NCBI GenBank assembly: GCA_021413405.1
Contig: JAIOQL010000580.1
Location: forward strand, 1 to 6,049
DNA from: Leptospira sp.
Lineage (GTDB): Bacteria > Spirochaetota > Leptospiria > Leptospirales > Leptospiraceae
Reading direction: 5' to 3'
Length of the DNA: 6,049 nt
The notes beneath the pieces are model-generated. The model ran no database searches. It worked only from the letters and a program-made list of their open reading frames with translations, and had not been told where the DNA came from. The position numbers and the translations under genes are program-made. The number at the start of each line of letters is the position of its first letter. Within the stretch, counting starts at the first letter, position 1. This document shows positions 1 through 5,614 of the stretch, piece by piece.

Positions 1-54
1 AGAATATTTTCAGCAGAAACTATTCTGAGTAATCAAGTAGACACGATTTTTTGA
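1..54 (+). CDS. Possible C-terminal end of an upstream gene (partial)
   Basis: Reading from base 1, the frame is open for 17 codons and stops at TGA 52-54. The tail reads AETILSNQVDTIF, which has ordinary protein-like composition. The other two forward frames stop earlier, at 26-28 and 30-32. The product cannot be identified from so few residues. This is an inference from an open frame at a window edge, so the upstream gene may instead end outside the window. Confidence 0.3.
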   Translation, partial: RIFSAETILSNQVDTIF

Positions 55-56
55 CC

Positions 57-93
57 GTAGCTGAGAGCCCGGCCCGAAGGGACTCGCCAAAAT
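57..93. repeat. Short GC-rich intergenic element, possible partial copy of the element before cysK
   Basis: This GC-rich patch lies in an otherwise AT-rich gap. It contains GAGAGCCCGG (63-72), and it can fold either as CCC 73-75 / GGG 79-81 around a GAA loop, or as GAG 63-65 + CCC 68-70 with GGG 79-81 + CTC 83-85. The decamer GAGAGCCCGG also occurs at 1966-1975 in the cysK leader. In both places it is followed by a second C-rich/G-rich arm and a terminal GCC. No T-run follows on the + strand, so it is not a canonical terminator. Shared ancestry with the 1921-1996 element is an inference from this limited identity. Confidence 0.35.
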
Positions 94-163
94 CAGGGAA
101 AAAAACAAAATAGTCAAAAAAAGCAGAAAGCAAATTTTGTGATTAAGGGCGAAAAGACATAGA

Positions 164-691
164 ATGATATATTCTTTCAAAGGAATTACACCCAAAATTG
201 ACGAGTCGGTTTTTGTGGCACCTAGCGCAGAAATCATTGGTGATGTGTCTATTGGAAAAGGGTCCTCTGTCTGGTTCCAGTGCCTCATCCGTGGTGACGT
301 AAATTATATACGGATTGGAGAAAATGTAAACATACAGGACATGAGCCTCATTCATGTGGCCAGAGATCAGTTCCCGGTAGTGATTGGAAATAATGTTTCA
401 CTTGGTCATCGTGTTACGCTTCACGGATGCATTCTGAAAGACAATTCATTCGTTGGAATGGGAGCGACACTGATGGATGATGTAGAGCTCGGCGAATTTT
501 CATTTGTCGGTGCCGGGTCTCTTGTTACGCCCGGTAAAAAAATTCCTCCCGGAGTTCTTGTGATGGGAAGCCCGGCGAAAATTATTCGCGATATCAATGA
601 GAAGGAACGGGAAATCATAACCCGGACAGCAATCAATTACCAGAAATATAAAGAAAATTATCTCAATCCCGATCATTTCAGGGAATCCTGA
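164..691 (+). CDS. Gamma-class carbonic anhydrase-like hexapeptide-repeat protein
   Basis: This 175-residue protein is a left-handed beta-helix of the gamma carbonic anhydrase / YrdA-PaaY-CaiE group, expected to be a cytosolic trimer. Hexapeptide repeats run from about residue 14 to 140. The usual zinc ligands are present as H64 (in SLIHV), H82 and H87 (in GHRVTLHGC), with the family's five-residue spacing between the last two. The salt-bridge pair R43/D45 (RGDVNYIRIG) and NIQD at 56-59 are also conserved. The C-terminus (about 142-175) is a charged helix, as in the family. Length is normal. Metal binding is well supported; actual CO2 hydration is not, because many YrdA-type members have weak or unknown activity. 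The start at 164 begins the family's normal N-terminus, but the ribosome site (GGGCGA at 148-153) is weak. The stop TGA (689-691) shares its A with the next gene's ATG, which implies translational coupling. Confidence 0.93.
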   Translation: MIYSFKGITPKIDESVFVAPSAEIIGDVSIGKGSSVWFQCLIRGDVNYIRIGENVNIQDMSLIHVARDQFPVVIGNNVSLGHRVTLHGCILKDNSFVGMGATLMDDVELGEFSFVGAGSLVTPGKKIPPGVLVMGSPAKIIRDINEKEREIITRTAINYQKYKENYLNPDHFRES

Positions 692-1749
692 TGAAAAAAC
701 AAAATGCGATTCTGATCAGGGGAACAGGCGTCATCGGATGGCCTCTAGTAATGCTTCTTGCAGAAATCAGTAAAACAGCTACAGATCTTGAAATTTTTGC
801 AGAACCCTACACAATAAATCCAGAAAATTTCCACCAGATTAAAACGCTTTCGGACCAGGGAGCAGTAATCGTAGGGACCGCACAGAACGCATCTGCAATA
901 GCCAAATCTTTAAACCTTGTTCGGGAAGAAACCATAACAGGAAAAGTGCTGGTGATTGCAGACTGCTCTCCTCCGGGAATTGGAGATGCAAGAATACCGG
1001 AATATAATTCAGGGAAATATCCGGAATGCGTTTCCTTTATCGCGCAGGGAAGCGAACACAAATTCGGGAAACAATATATGTTTCCTGAGAATTCAAACGA
1101 AATAGATCTGAAAAAAGAAAAATTTGTACATGTAAGCACATGCAACACTCATACGTTAGCCGCTATCCTGCGGTTACTGAATCCGGGCGAAGAGCCGGAT
1201 TTTTTTGAATTTATTGATTTCACTGTAATCAGAAGGGATGCCGACATGGCAAAAGATGATCCGCATGTCACAGGTCCCAAGATCACGCCGCCTGAATCAC
1301 AGGCCGGGACCCACCATGCAAGACTGCTGAATGAACTTCTCCGGACAAAAGGAAAGCCGGTTAACGTATCCTCTTCCGCGATAACAGTCAATTCTCCGTA
1401 TATGCACCTGACCCGTTTTTTTGCAAAAACAAACCGGGAACTTGACAAAGGGAAAGTTCTGTATCAAATCCAGAATGACCCGCTTTTGTCTGCAGCGAAT
1501 CTCCTTTCCTCCAATGCGATTTTTTCAGCCGGACGGGAACGGGGACTCTTTGGAAGAATTTTCTCACACGGTGTAGTCATCCTGCCGGCTCTTGAAATTC
1601 ATGGAAACATTGCCCGCGGGATTGTAGCAACACCGGGAGATGCAAACGTAATTTTCTCTACAATTCATGCCATTTTAAAGGCACTGGAGCATCAGAAAAT
1701 TGAACAAATAATGAAATATCTTTATAGGATCGTCCTGAAAAACATTTGA
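691..1749 (+). CDS. Archaeal-type (type II) glyceraldehyde-3-phosphate dehydrogenase-like protein
   Basis: This 352-residue protein has no obvious similarity to the common bacterial GAPDH, but its motifs follow the order of the archaeal-type enzyme. The N-terminal Rossmann loop is IRGTGVIGWP (9-18). Residues 89-105 (IADCSPPGIGDARIPEY) match the family's DATPxGxGxxN...Y stretch, and SFIAQGSEHKFG lies at 115-126. VSTCNTHTL (148-156) places C151 as the catalytic cysteine (family SCNTTGL). IRRDADM (180-186) corresponds to the family's RRxADP. GTHH (206-209) corresponds to the catalytic-His segment SHHGPD, and YMHL (237-240) to the LMH strand. Length is close to the usual 335-345. The residues after HH (ARLL instead of GPD) differ, so substrate and coenzyme could have changed. 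The gene starts on the A of the preceding stop and has no separate ribosome site, so it is probably co-translated with the carbonic anhydrase-like gene. The oxidoreductase fold is confident; the exact reaction is inferred. Confidence 0.75.
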   Translation: MKKQNAILIRGTGVIGWPLVMLLAEISKTATDLEIFAEPYTINPENFHQIKTLSDQGAVIVGTAQNASAIAKSLNLVREETITGKVLVIADCSPPGIGDARIPEYNSGKYPECVSFIAQGSEHKFGKQYMFPENSNEIDLKKEKFVHVSTCNTHTLAAILRLLNPGEEPDFFEFIDFTVIRRDADMAKDDPHVTGPKITPPESQAGTHHARLLNELLRTKGKPVNVSSSAITVNSPYMHLTRFFAKTNRELDKGKVLYQIQNDPLLSAANLLSSNAIFSAGRERGLFGRIFSHGVVILPALEIHGNIARGIVATPGDANVIFSTIHAILKALEHQKIEQIMKYLYRIVLKNI

Positions 1750-1823
1750 ATGATTTTTTTTGCAAACGAATTAACGTTTGTCGGAACTCCGATTTTACGG
1801 GCAGGATTGGTTTATAGCGATCA

Positions 1824-1864
1824 ATTTCCAATAAATTAAACAATTAATTTGTTTTATTGGAAAT
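1824..1864. repeat. AT-rich hairpin between the GAPDH-like gene and cysK
   Basis: ATTTCCAATAAA (1824-1835) and TTTATTGGAAAT (1853-1864) are perfect 12-base reverse complements. Inside them ACAA (1840-1843) can pair with TTGT (1849-1852), leaving a four-base bulge TTAA on the left arm. No T-run follows, so it is not a standard intrinsic terminator for the gene ending at 1749. It could act as an operator, an mRNA-end stabiliser or a weak bidirectional terminator; the sequence does not decide. Upstream of it lie a T-run (1753-1761) and a small stem, CAAACG 1763-1768 / CGTTTG 1775-1780. Confidence 0.55.
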
Positions 1865-1889
1865 CTGGCTTGACTCTACGCTTGGCTTT

Positions 1890-2020
1890 ACGATTTTAGA
1901 ATAAAATTTGGCAATAAATAGCGTTAGGGATCGAACGGAACCCGGCTCGAAAAGCCGGATGCAGTGAGAGCCCGGGCCCGGCTACCGGGCAACGCCCATG
2001 AAAATCGTCTAATGCCAAAT
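1890..2020 (+). ncRNA. Candidate structured leader RNA upstream of cysK, family unassigned
   Basis: The leader forms a GC-rich three-way core in an AT-rich gap, ending 13 bases before the cysK ATG. The closing helix is GCGTT 1921-1925 / AACGC 1991-1995. Inside it are the hairpin CCGGCT 1942-1947 / AGCCGG 1953-1958 with a CGAAA loop, and the hairpin GCCCGG 1970-1975 / CCGGGC 1985-1990; the latter has an alternative, GCCCGG 1976-1981 / CCGGGC 1985-1990 around a 3-base loop. Two outer helices are also possible: ATTTGGCA 1906-1913 / TGCCAAAT 2013-2020 and ACGATTTT 1890-1897 / AAAATCGT 2001-2008. Their arms cross, so they exclude each other or form a pseudoknot. The position suggests a cis-regulatory RNA for cysK, but a dispersed structured intergenic repeat is equally possible, since part of the motif recurs at 57-93. 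The order of GAGAG, GGGCAAC and TGCCAAAT faintly recalls SAM-I/IV riboswitches, not enough to assign. Confidence 0.5.
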
Positions 2021-2033
2021 GTAAGGAGAAGAG

Positions 2034-2948
2034 ATGAAAGCACAAAATATTCTGGAAACCATCGGAAACACACCTCACGTAAAAATCAATAATATGTATG
2101 ACAAGAAATATGAGGTTTGGCTGAAACTGGAAAGAGCGAATCCGGGCGGAAGCATCAAAGACAGGATCGCACTCGCAATGATTGAAGACGCTGAAAAAAA
2201 AGGTCTCTTGAATAAAGAAAGCGTAATCATAGAACCTACTTCCGGAAACACAGGCGTTGGTCTCGCGATGGTGGCTGCTGTCAAAAAATATCCACTGATT
2301 CTTGTTATGCCTGAATCGATGACAGTCGAACGCCGTCGCATCATGTCAGCATACGGTGCAACTTTTGAACTCACACCGAGAGAAAAAGGTATGCCAGGAG
2401 CAATTGAACGCGCCAAACAAATGGTAGCTGAAAGAAAAAATGCATGGATGCCGCAACAATTCGAAAATGAAGCAAATATAGAAGTGCATATGAGAACAAC
2501 TGCACAGGAAATTCTCCGGGATTTTCCGGAAGGAATTGATTACCTGATCACGGGGGTTGGAACAGGCGGTCATATCACCGGTTGTGCAAAAGTGCTTAAA
2601 GAAAAATTTCCAAAACTGAAAGTGTTTGCTGTCGAGCCTGAACTCTCACCTGTTATCAGCGGTGGAAAACCTGGCCCGCATCCTTTGCAGGGAATTGGAG
2701 CAGGATTTATTCCTAAAAATCTTCAAACAAATCTTCTCGACGGAGCGATCACAGTTTCCAAAGACGAAGCATTTGCTCATGCTGTTCGGATTGCGAAAGA
2801 AGAAGGAATTTTTATTGGAGCATCAAGCGGGGCTTCTCTTGCTGCTGTTACGAAAAAACTCCCGGAGATTCCTGTTGGATCCAAGATTCTGACTTTTTGC
2901 TATGACACCGGCGAGAGATATCTTTCGATGGAAGGTCTTTTCGCCTGA
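2034..2948 (+). CDS. cysK: Cysteine synthase (O-acetylserine sulfhydrylase)
   Basis: This 304-residue fold-type II PLP enzyme makes cysteine from O-acetyl-L-serine and sulfide in the cytosol. K42 in NPGGSIKDR (36-44) is the PLP Schiff-base lysine. EPTSGNTG (67-74) is the substrate-binding asparagine loop, GVGTGG (174-179) the phosphate-binding glycine loop, and GASSGA (262-267) the serine that contacts the pyridine nitrogen. The QFENEAN segment (142-148) and the DTGERYLS ending (291-298) are typical of cysteine synthases. Length is normal and there is no extra regulatory domain, as a cystathionine beta-synthase would have. A cystathionine beta-synthase-like or O-phosphoserine-using specificity cannot be excluded by eye. 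The start is fixed by a strong ribosome site, AAGGAG at 2023-2028, five bases before ATG. The gene appears monocistronic: the structured leader precedes it and a terminator-like hairpin follows at 3010. Confidence 0.92.
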   Translation: MKAQNILETIGNTPHVKINNMYDKKYEVWLKLERANPGGSIKDRIALAMIEDAEKKGLLNKESVIIEPTSGNTGVGLAMVAAVKKYPLILVMPESMTVERRRIMSAYGATFELTPREKGMPGAIERAKQMVAERKNAWMPQQFENEANIEVHMRTTAQEILRDFPEGIDYLITGVGTGGHITGCAKVLKEKFPKLKVFAVEPELSPVISGGKPGPHPLQGIGAGFIPKNLQTNLLDGAITVSKDEAFAHAVRIAKEEGIFIGASSGASLAAVTKKLPEIPVGSKILTFCYDTGERYLSMEGLFA

Positions 2949-2961
2949 TATTAGCTAAAAA

Positions 2962-3002
2962 CGATTACGCTTTGGAACCAAGCAGGTTGTAAGGCGTAAT
3001 TG
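2962..3002 (+). other. Long hairpin directly after cysK
   Basis: CGATTACGCTTT (2962-2973) pairs with AAGGCGTAATTG (2991-3002) over 12 positions, including two G-U pairs. The 17-base loop contains a further stem, AACC 2976-2979 / GGTT 2985-2988. It starts 13 bases after the cysK stop and sits just before the terminator-like hairpin at 3010. No T-run follows it. It may protect the mRNA 3' end or be a palindromic intergenic repeat. Confidence 0.5.
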
Positions 3003-3009
3003 CTGAAAG

Positions 3010-3049
3010 AAAAACCTGGGTTTTCAGGTTTTTAATTGAATTTTTTTTT
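3010..3049 (+). terminator. Intrinsic terminator-like hairpin of cysK
   Basis: AAAAACCTG (3010-3018) and CAGGTTTTT (3025-3033) form a perfect 9-bp stem with the loop GGTTTT. The 3' arm itself ends in five T, and a second run of nine T lies at 3041-3049. Because of the A-run on the left arm, the structure could also work for transcription from the opposite strand. The GC part of the stem is short (CCTG/CAGG), so termination may be incomplete. Confidence 0.6.
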
Positions 3050-3063
3050 ATTTATGTTACAGT
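3036..3063 (+). promoter_or_regulatory. Possible promoter for the small helix-turn-helix gene
   Basis: TTGAAT (3036-3041) and TACAGT (3058-3063) are separated by 16 bases and resemble a sigma-70 -35/-10 pair. A start near 3070 would place the GC-rich arms at 3073-3110 at the very 5' end of the message for the gene at 3155. The match is modest and overlaps the terminator tail. A lone TACAAT at 3125-3130 is an alternative -10 without a good -35. Confidence 0.25.
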
Positions 3064-3072
3064 GAAATCATT

Positions 3073-3110
3073 GGGTGGCGGGCGGGGCCGCCCCACCCGA
3101 TGGGTGGGGC
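3073..3110. repeat. GC-rich inverted-repeat element with competing arms
   Basis: GCCCCACCC (3090-3098) and GGGTGGGGC (3102-3110) form a perfect 9-bp stem around GAT. The middle arm can instead pair upstream: GGGTGG 3073-3078 with CCACCC 3093-3098, continuing with GGCG 3081-3084 / CGCC 3089-3092 after a two-base bulge. The two folds share the same central arm and exclude each other. TTT follows at 3111-3113, too short for a strong terminator. This is extreme GC against an AT-rich background and may be a dispersed repeat or a 5' leader switch for the next gene. Confidence 0.55.
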
Positions 3111-3154
3111 TTTACACTAAAAAGTACAATTGAATTAACCGGGGAAATTTTAAT

Positions 3155-3505
3155 TTGAAAAACAAATCGGACGAAAAAAAATCGCAGAATGAAAGACGGA
3201 TCCGTCGCTTCAAATTGCATAATTACAGTGATGGAACGAAAATTATCTGGACGGAAAAAAATCTGACCAGATTTTTTGAATTATATACTGCCGGCAAGAA
3301 AGATCATGAACTTGCGAAGGTATTCAGGACAACTATCCCGGGTGTATCGCATATCGCACGAAAGATCAAACTATCGGAAAAAATTCTCTCAATTCAGAAA
3401 AAGAAAGCCGTAAAACCACTCATAGTACGGCTATGCATGAACTCCGAACCTCTTTTGCGGCGGGAACTTCAGAGCCTGGGTAAGCCCGGGAAAAAGAAAA
3501 CATAA
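3155..3505 (+). CDS. Small basic protein with a Myb/GcrA-like helix-turn-helix
   Basis: This 116-residue protein has no family I can name. Residues 30-73 read as a tri-helical DNA-binding unit: IIWTEKNLTRFFELYTAGKK, then HELAKVF, then PGVSHIARKIKL. The pattern WT-x(6)-F-x(2)-LY-x-G, ELA, and a last helix ending in KIKL is the layout of Myb/SANT and GcrA-type helix-turn-helix domains. Both tails are strongly basic (residues 1-20 and 82-116), which favours nucleic-acid binding. The start is TTG: a stop lies upstream in frame at 3131-3133, no ATG or GTG lies between, and GGGGA (3141-3145) is spaced nine bases from it. The first in-frame ATG would be residue 95, far too late. It stands between cysK and the damaged sulfur enzyme, with its own short gaps, so a regulatory role there is only a guess. 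Confidence 0.65.
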   Translation: MKNKSDEKKSQNERRIRRFKLHNYSDGTKIIWTEKNLTRFFELYTAGKKDHELAKVFRTTIPGVSHIARKIKLSEKILSIQKKKAVKPLIVRLCMNSEPLLRRELQSLGKPGKKKT

Positions 3506-3544
3506 TTTAGTTGCCTGAGGTATCCCCTGGTTTCAACTTAATTT

Positions 3545-4586
3545 ATGAAGATAGATACCAAGTTAGTTCAGGGTGCAAAGGAACACGAATCTGAAACTGG
3601 AGCAATCAGCACACCCATTTATCAGAGTGCAACTTTCCGGCATAAAGCCCTTCACGAATCAACCGGATATGACTATTCGAGAGAAAAAAATCCGACACGC
3701 GGAAACCTGGAAAAAACCATTGCACTTATCGAAAACGGTACTGCCGGATTTGCATTCACAACGGGAATGGCAGCCGTCTCTGCAATTTTTGATCTGTTTT
3801 CCGCTGGAGATCATTTCATTGTTTGTGAGGATCTATACGGAGGTTCGTACCGCTTCTTTGAAGAAATCTGCAGGAAGCGCGGACTGGAATTTTCCTATGC
3901 AGACACCAGGAAAATAGAAAATATTATCCAGGCATTCAAAAAAAACACCCGCGCACTTTACATTGAAACTCCGACAAACCCGATGATGAGAGTTTCAGAT
4001 ATCGCCGAAATTGCAAAACTTGCAAAATCAAAAAATCTTCTGACTATTGTAGACAATACCTTCCTCACCCCCTACTTCCAAAGACCCCTGGAACTCGGTG
4101 CTGATATCGTTGTTGAAAGCGGGACGAAATTCCATTTCTCCTTTTGACAGCTGGCTCATGCTTCGTGGGATAAAAACCCTGGCAATCAGGATGGAAAAAT
4201 CACAGCAGAATGCTTTTGAAATTGTAAAATATCTGGAATCCAATGCGTTAGTCGACAAGGTTTATTATGCCGGACTTCCGGAACACGAAGGATATTCAAT
4301 TTCAAAAAAACAATCTTCAGGATTTGGAGCAATGGTATCTTTTTCTGTGAAGAACAAATCTACCGTCGAAAAAATTCTGAATAATGTGAAAATCATTGCA
4401 TTTGCAGAAAGTCTCGGGGGCGTAGAAAGTTTGATTACATATCCGATAGTCCAGACGCATGCTTCCATTCCAAAAGAGATGCTTGATAAACTCGGTCTTG
4501 ATGACAGGCTCTTGAGATTTTCTGTTGGGATCGAAGCCGCTGAAGATCTGATAAGTGATCTGAATCAGGCTATGGAACATGATTGA
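3545..4586 (+). pseudogene. Cystathionine gamma-synthase/lyase-type PLP enzyme, internally deleted and frameshifted
   Basis: The first frame (3545-4147) gives 200 residues of a Cys/Met-metabolism PLP enzyme: YDYSREKNPTR (42-52), the FTTGMAA loop (71-77), ETPTNPMM (141-148), the PLP-aspartate segment VDNTF (169-173), and ESGTK with the PLP lysine K195. It then stops at TGA 4145-4147. The second frame picks up from about 4134 with ISPFDSWLMLRG and continues normally through SGFGAMVSF, AESLGGVESL, THASIPKE and LLRFSVGIE to TGA 4584-4586. In intact relatives about 35-40 residues (LGGH...GA) separate TKY/F from PFDSW; here only seven bases do. The deletion is thus about 105-120 bp and not a multiple of three. 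Intact members are about 380 residues and form or cleave cystathionine; which of the two cannot be told. No ribosome site is evident at 3545. The end overlaps the next gene by eight bases. Confidence 0.85.
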
Positions 4587-5394
4587 CATTCATGTCCATT
4601 TTTTTCCGGAATCTGTTTTTCGCGCGATCTGGAAGTTCTTTGAAAACGGTTCAAAGGGTCTCTGGAAAATAAAATATAAATTGCACGGTGAAAAAATCCG
4701 GGACTATCTGAAATCAGAAGGAGCCTCCCGATTCACAACACTGGTCTACGCGCATAAACCGGGAATGGCAGATTTTCTGAATGATTACATTTATCAGTCG
4801 GGTCAGATGATCCCTGAGCTGATTCCATTTGGAACAATTTTCGCCGGTGATGGTGAAGTAAAAAAAACTGCACTACGCATCTTCGAAGATTTTCACTTTT
4901 TTGGAATAAAACTTCATCCTTTTGTTTCAAATGAAGAGCTGGATGATCCGCGTTTATTTGCTGCTTATGAAATCATGGAAGGTTTGGGAAAAGTTCTGGT
5001 TTGCCACCCCGGCTCGGGACCGGTTTATCAGAAACTGGATGGGGCGAAAAGATTGAGAACTGTTTTGCGACAGTTTCCGAAACTGAAGGTTGTGGTCGCA
5101 CATTGCGGTGCATTTGAATATGGGAACTATCTTTCACTTTCCGATGAATTTGAATCGGTCTATTACGACACTGCAATGAATTGCGTTCATACGGAAGTTT
5201 TTCATGATAACTGTCCCGGACGTGAATTTTTTCTGAAATATGCAAACCGGATTTTGTTTGGATCCGATTTCCCCAATATTCCCTATAGCTATACAGAGCA
5301 GGTAGATGCAATCAGGCACTTTCATTTTGAAAAGACTTTGGAGAATGATATTTTTTTTGGGAATGCAAAAAGACTTCTTGGAATAGAAAATTAG
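4579..5394 (+). CDS. Amidohydrolase-family metal-dependent TIM-barrel hydrolase
   Basis: This 271-residue protein belongs to the amidohydrolase-2 group (the family of aminocarboxymuconate-semialdehyde decarboxylase and related hydrolases/decarboxylases), probably cytosolic. The metal signature is complete: H5 and H7 in DIHVH at the very N-terminus, H143 in VCHPG (141-145), H175 in VVAHCG (172-177) and D230 in LFGSDFP (226-232). IKLHP (110-114) carries the strand that precedes the third ligand in this family. Length is close to the usual 270-330 and the HxH position confirms the start. The substrate is unknown. The ATG at 4579 overlaps the preceding reading frame's stop (4584-4586) by eight bases, so translation was presumably coupled to the PLP enzyme; the upstream frameshift may therefore lower its expression. 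No terminator is evident after the stop. Confidence 0.85.
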   Translation: MIDIHVHFFPESVFRAIWKFFENGSKGLWKIKYKLHGEKIRDYLKSEGASRFTTLVYAHKPGMADFLNDYIYQSGQMIPELIPFGTIFAGDGEVKKTALRIFEDFHFFGIKLHPFVSNEELDDPRLFAAYEIMEGLGKVLVCHPGSGPVYQKLDGAKRLRTVLRQFPKLKVVVAHCGAFEYGNYLSLSDEFESVYYDTAMNCVHTEVFHDNCPGREFFLKYANRILFGSDFPNIPYSYTEQVDAIRHFHFEKTLENDIFFGNAKRLLGIEN

Positions 5395-5614
5395 CTTCAG
5401 AAAGCCAGATGCATCAATGGCGATCAGGGATGCAGCAGGATTAAATTGAGCCTAGCCCTCCTGTCAAAGGGAAGCAAGCTCTGATTCTCGTCTAAGATGA
5501 ATCATTCAAACACTTCTTAAATAATCAGGTCCTTTCAAAATTCCGGGATTCTTCCGGGAAATGATTCAAAATTTCTATTCCATAAGAAATTTATTTAAAA
5601 AAGATGGCATTTGT
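5395..5614. other. Intergenic gap before ileS with weak structures
   Basis: No gene is supported here. There is an AT-rich stem, AAATTTC 5569-5575 / GAAATTT 5586-5592, just ahead of the ileS start, and a tandem TTCCGGGA (5541-5548 and 5553-5560) that can form a short CCGG/CCGG stem. Positions 5419-5480 hold AGGGATGCAGCAGGA and then GAGCCTAGCCCT ... AAGGGAAGC, which loosely resembles the layout of the element in the cysK leader. No T-box signature precedes ileS and no clear promoter was recognised. Confidence 0.35.

Noticed and set aside
57..93. An intrinsic terminator for the upstream gene
   Set aside because: The GC-rich stem is followed by CGCCAAAATC on the + strand, and on the minus strand no T-run follows it either.
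1870..1902. A sigma-70 promoter TTGACT (1870-1875) with TAGAAT (1897-1902) for cysK
   Set aside because: The spacer is 21 bases, outside the normal 16-18. The closer TACGAT (1889-1894) leaves only 13.
1921..2020. A SAM-I or SAM-IV riboswitch before cysK
   Set aside because: GAGAG, GGGCAAC and TGCCAAAT occur in suggestive order, but the helix layout differs: there is no separate hairpin between the GCAAC-like and TGCC-like parts and no GGAGGGA segment. Kept only as an unassigned structured leader.
3573..3917. A 114-codon + strand frame inside the PLP enzyme
   Set aside because: It overlaps a strongly conserved coding region in another frame and has no family features.
4133..4147. Programmed ribosomal frameshifting joining the two halves of the PLP enzyme
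   Set aside because: A frameshift alone would not restore the missing 35-40 residues, and no slippery heptamer is evident at the junction.
4028..4258. Minus-strand open frames here and at 10-288, 807-1448, 2075-2573 and 4973-5325
   Set aside because: All lie antisense to well-supported + strand genes, lack ribosome sites and resemble no known protein.
4098..4586. A separate gene starting at ATG 4098
   Set aside because: Residues 1-12 of that frame are antiframe to the well-conserved ADIVVESGTK stretch. True homology begins only at about 4134, so it is the second half of the frameshifted PLP enzyme.
5395..5614. A T-box leader controlling ileS
   Set aside because: No T-box sequence (GGGTGG-type) or antiterminator/terminator pair is present in the gap.
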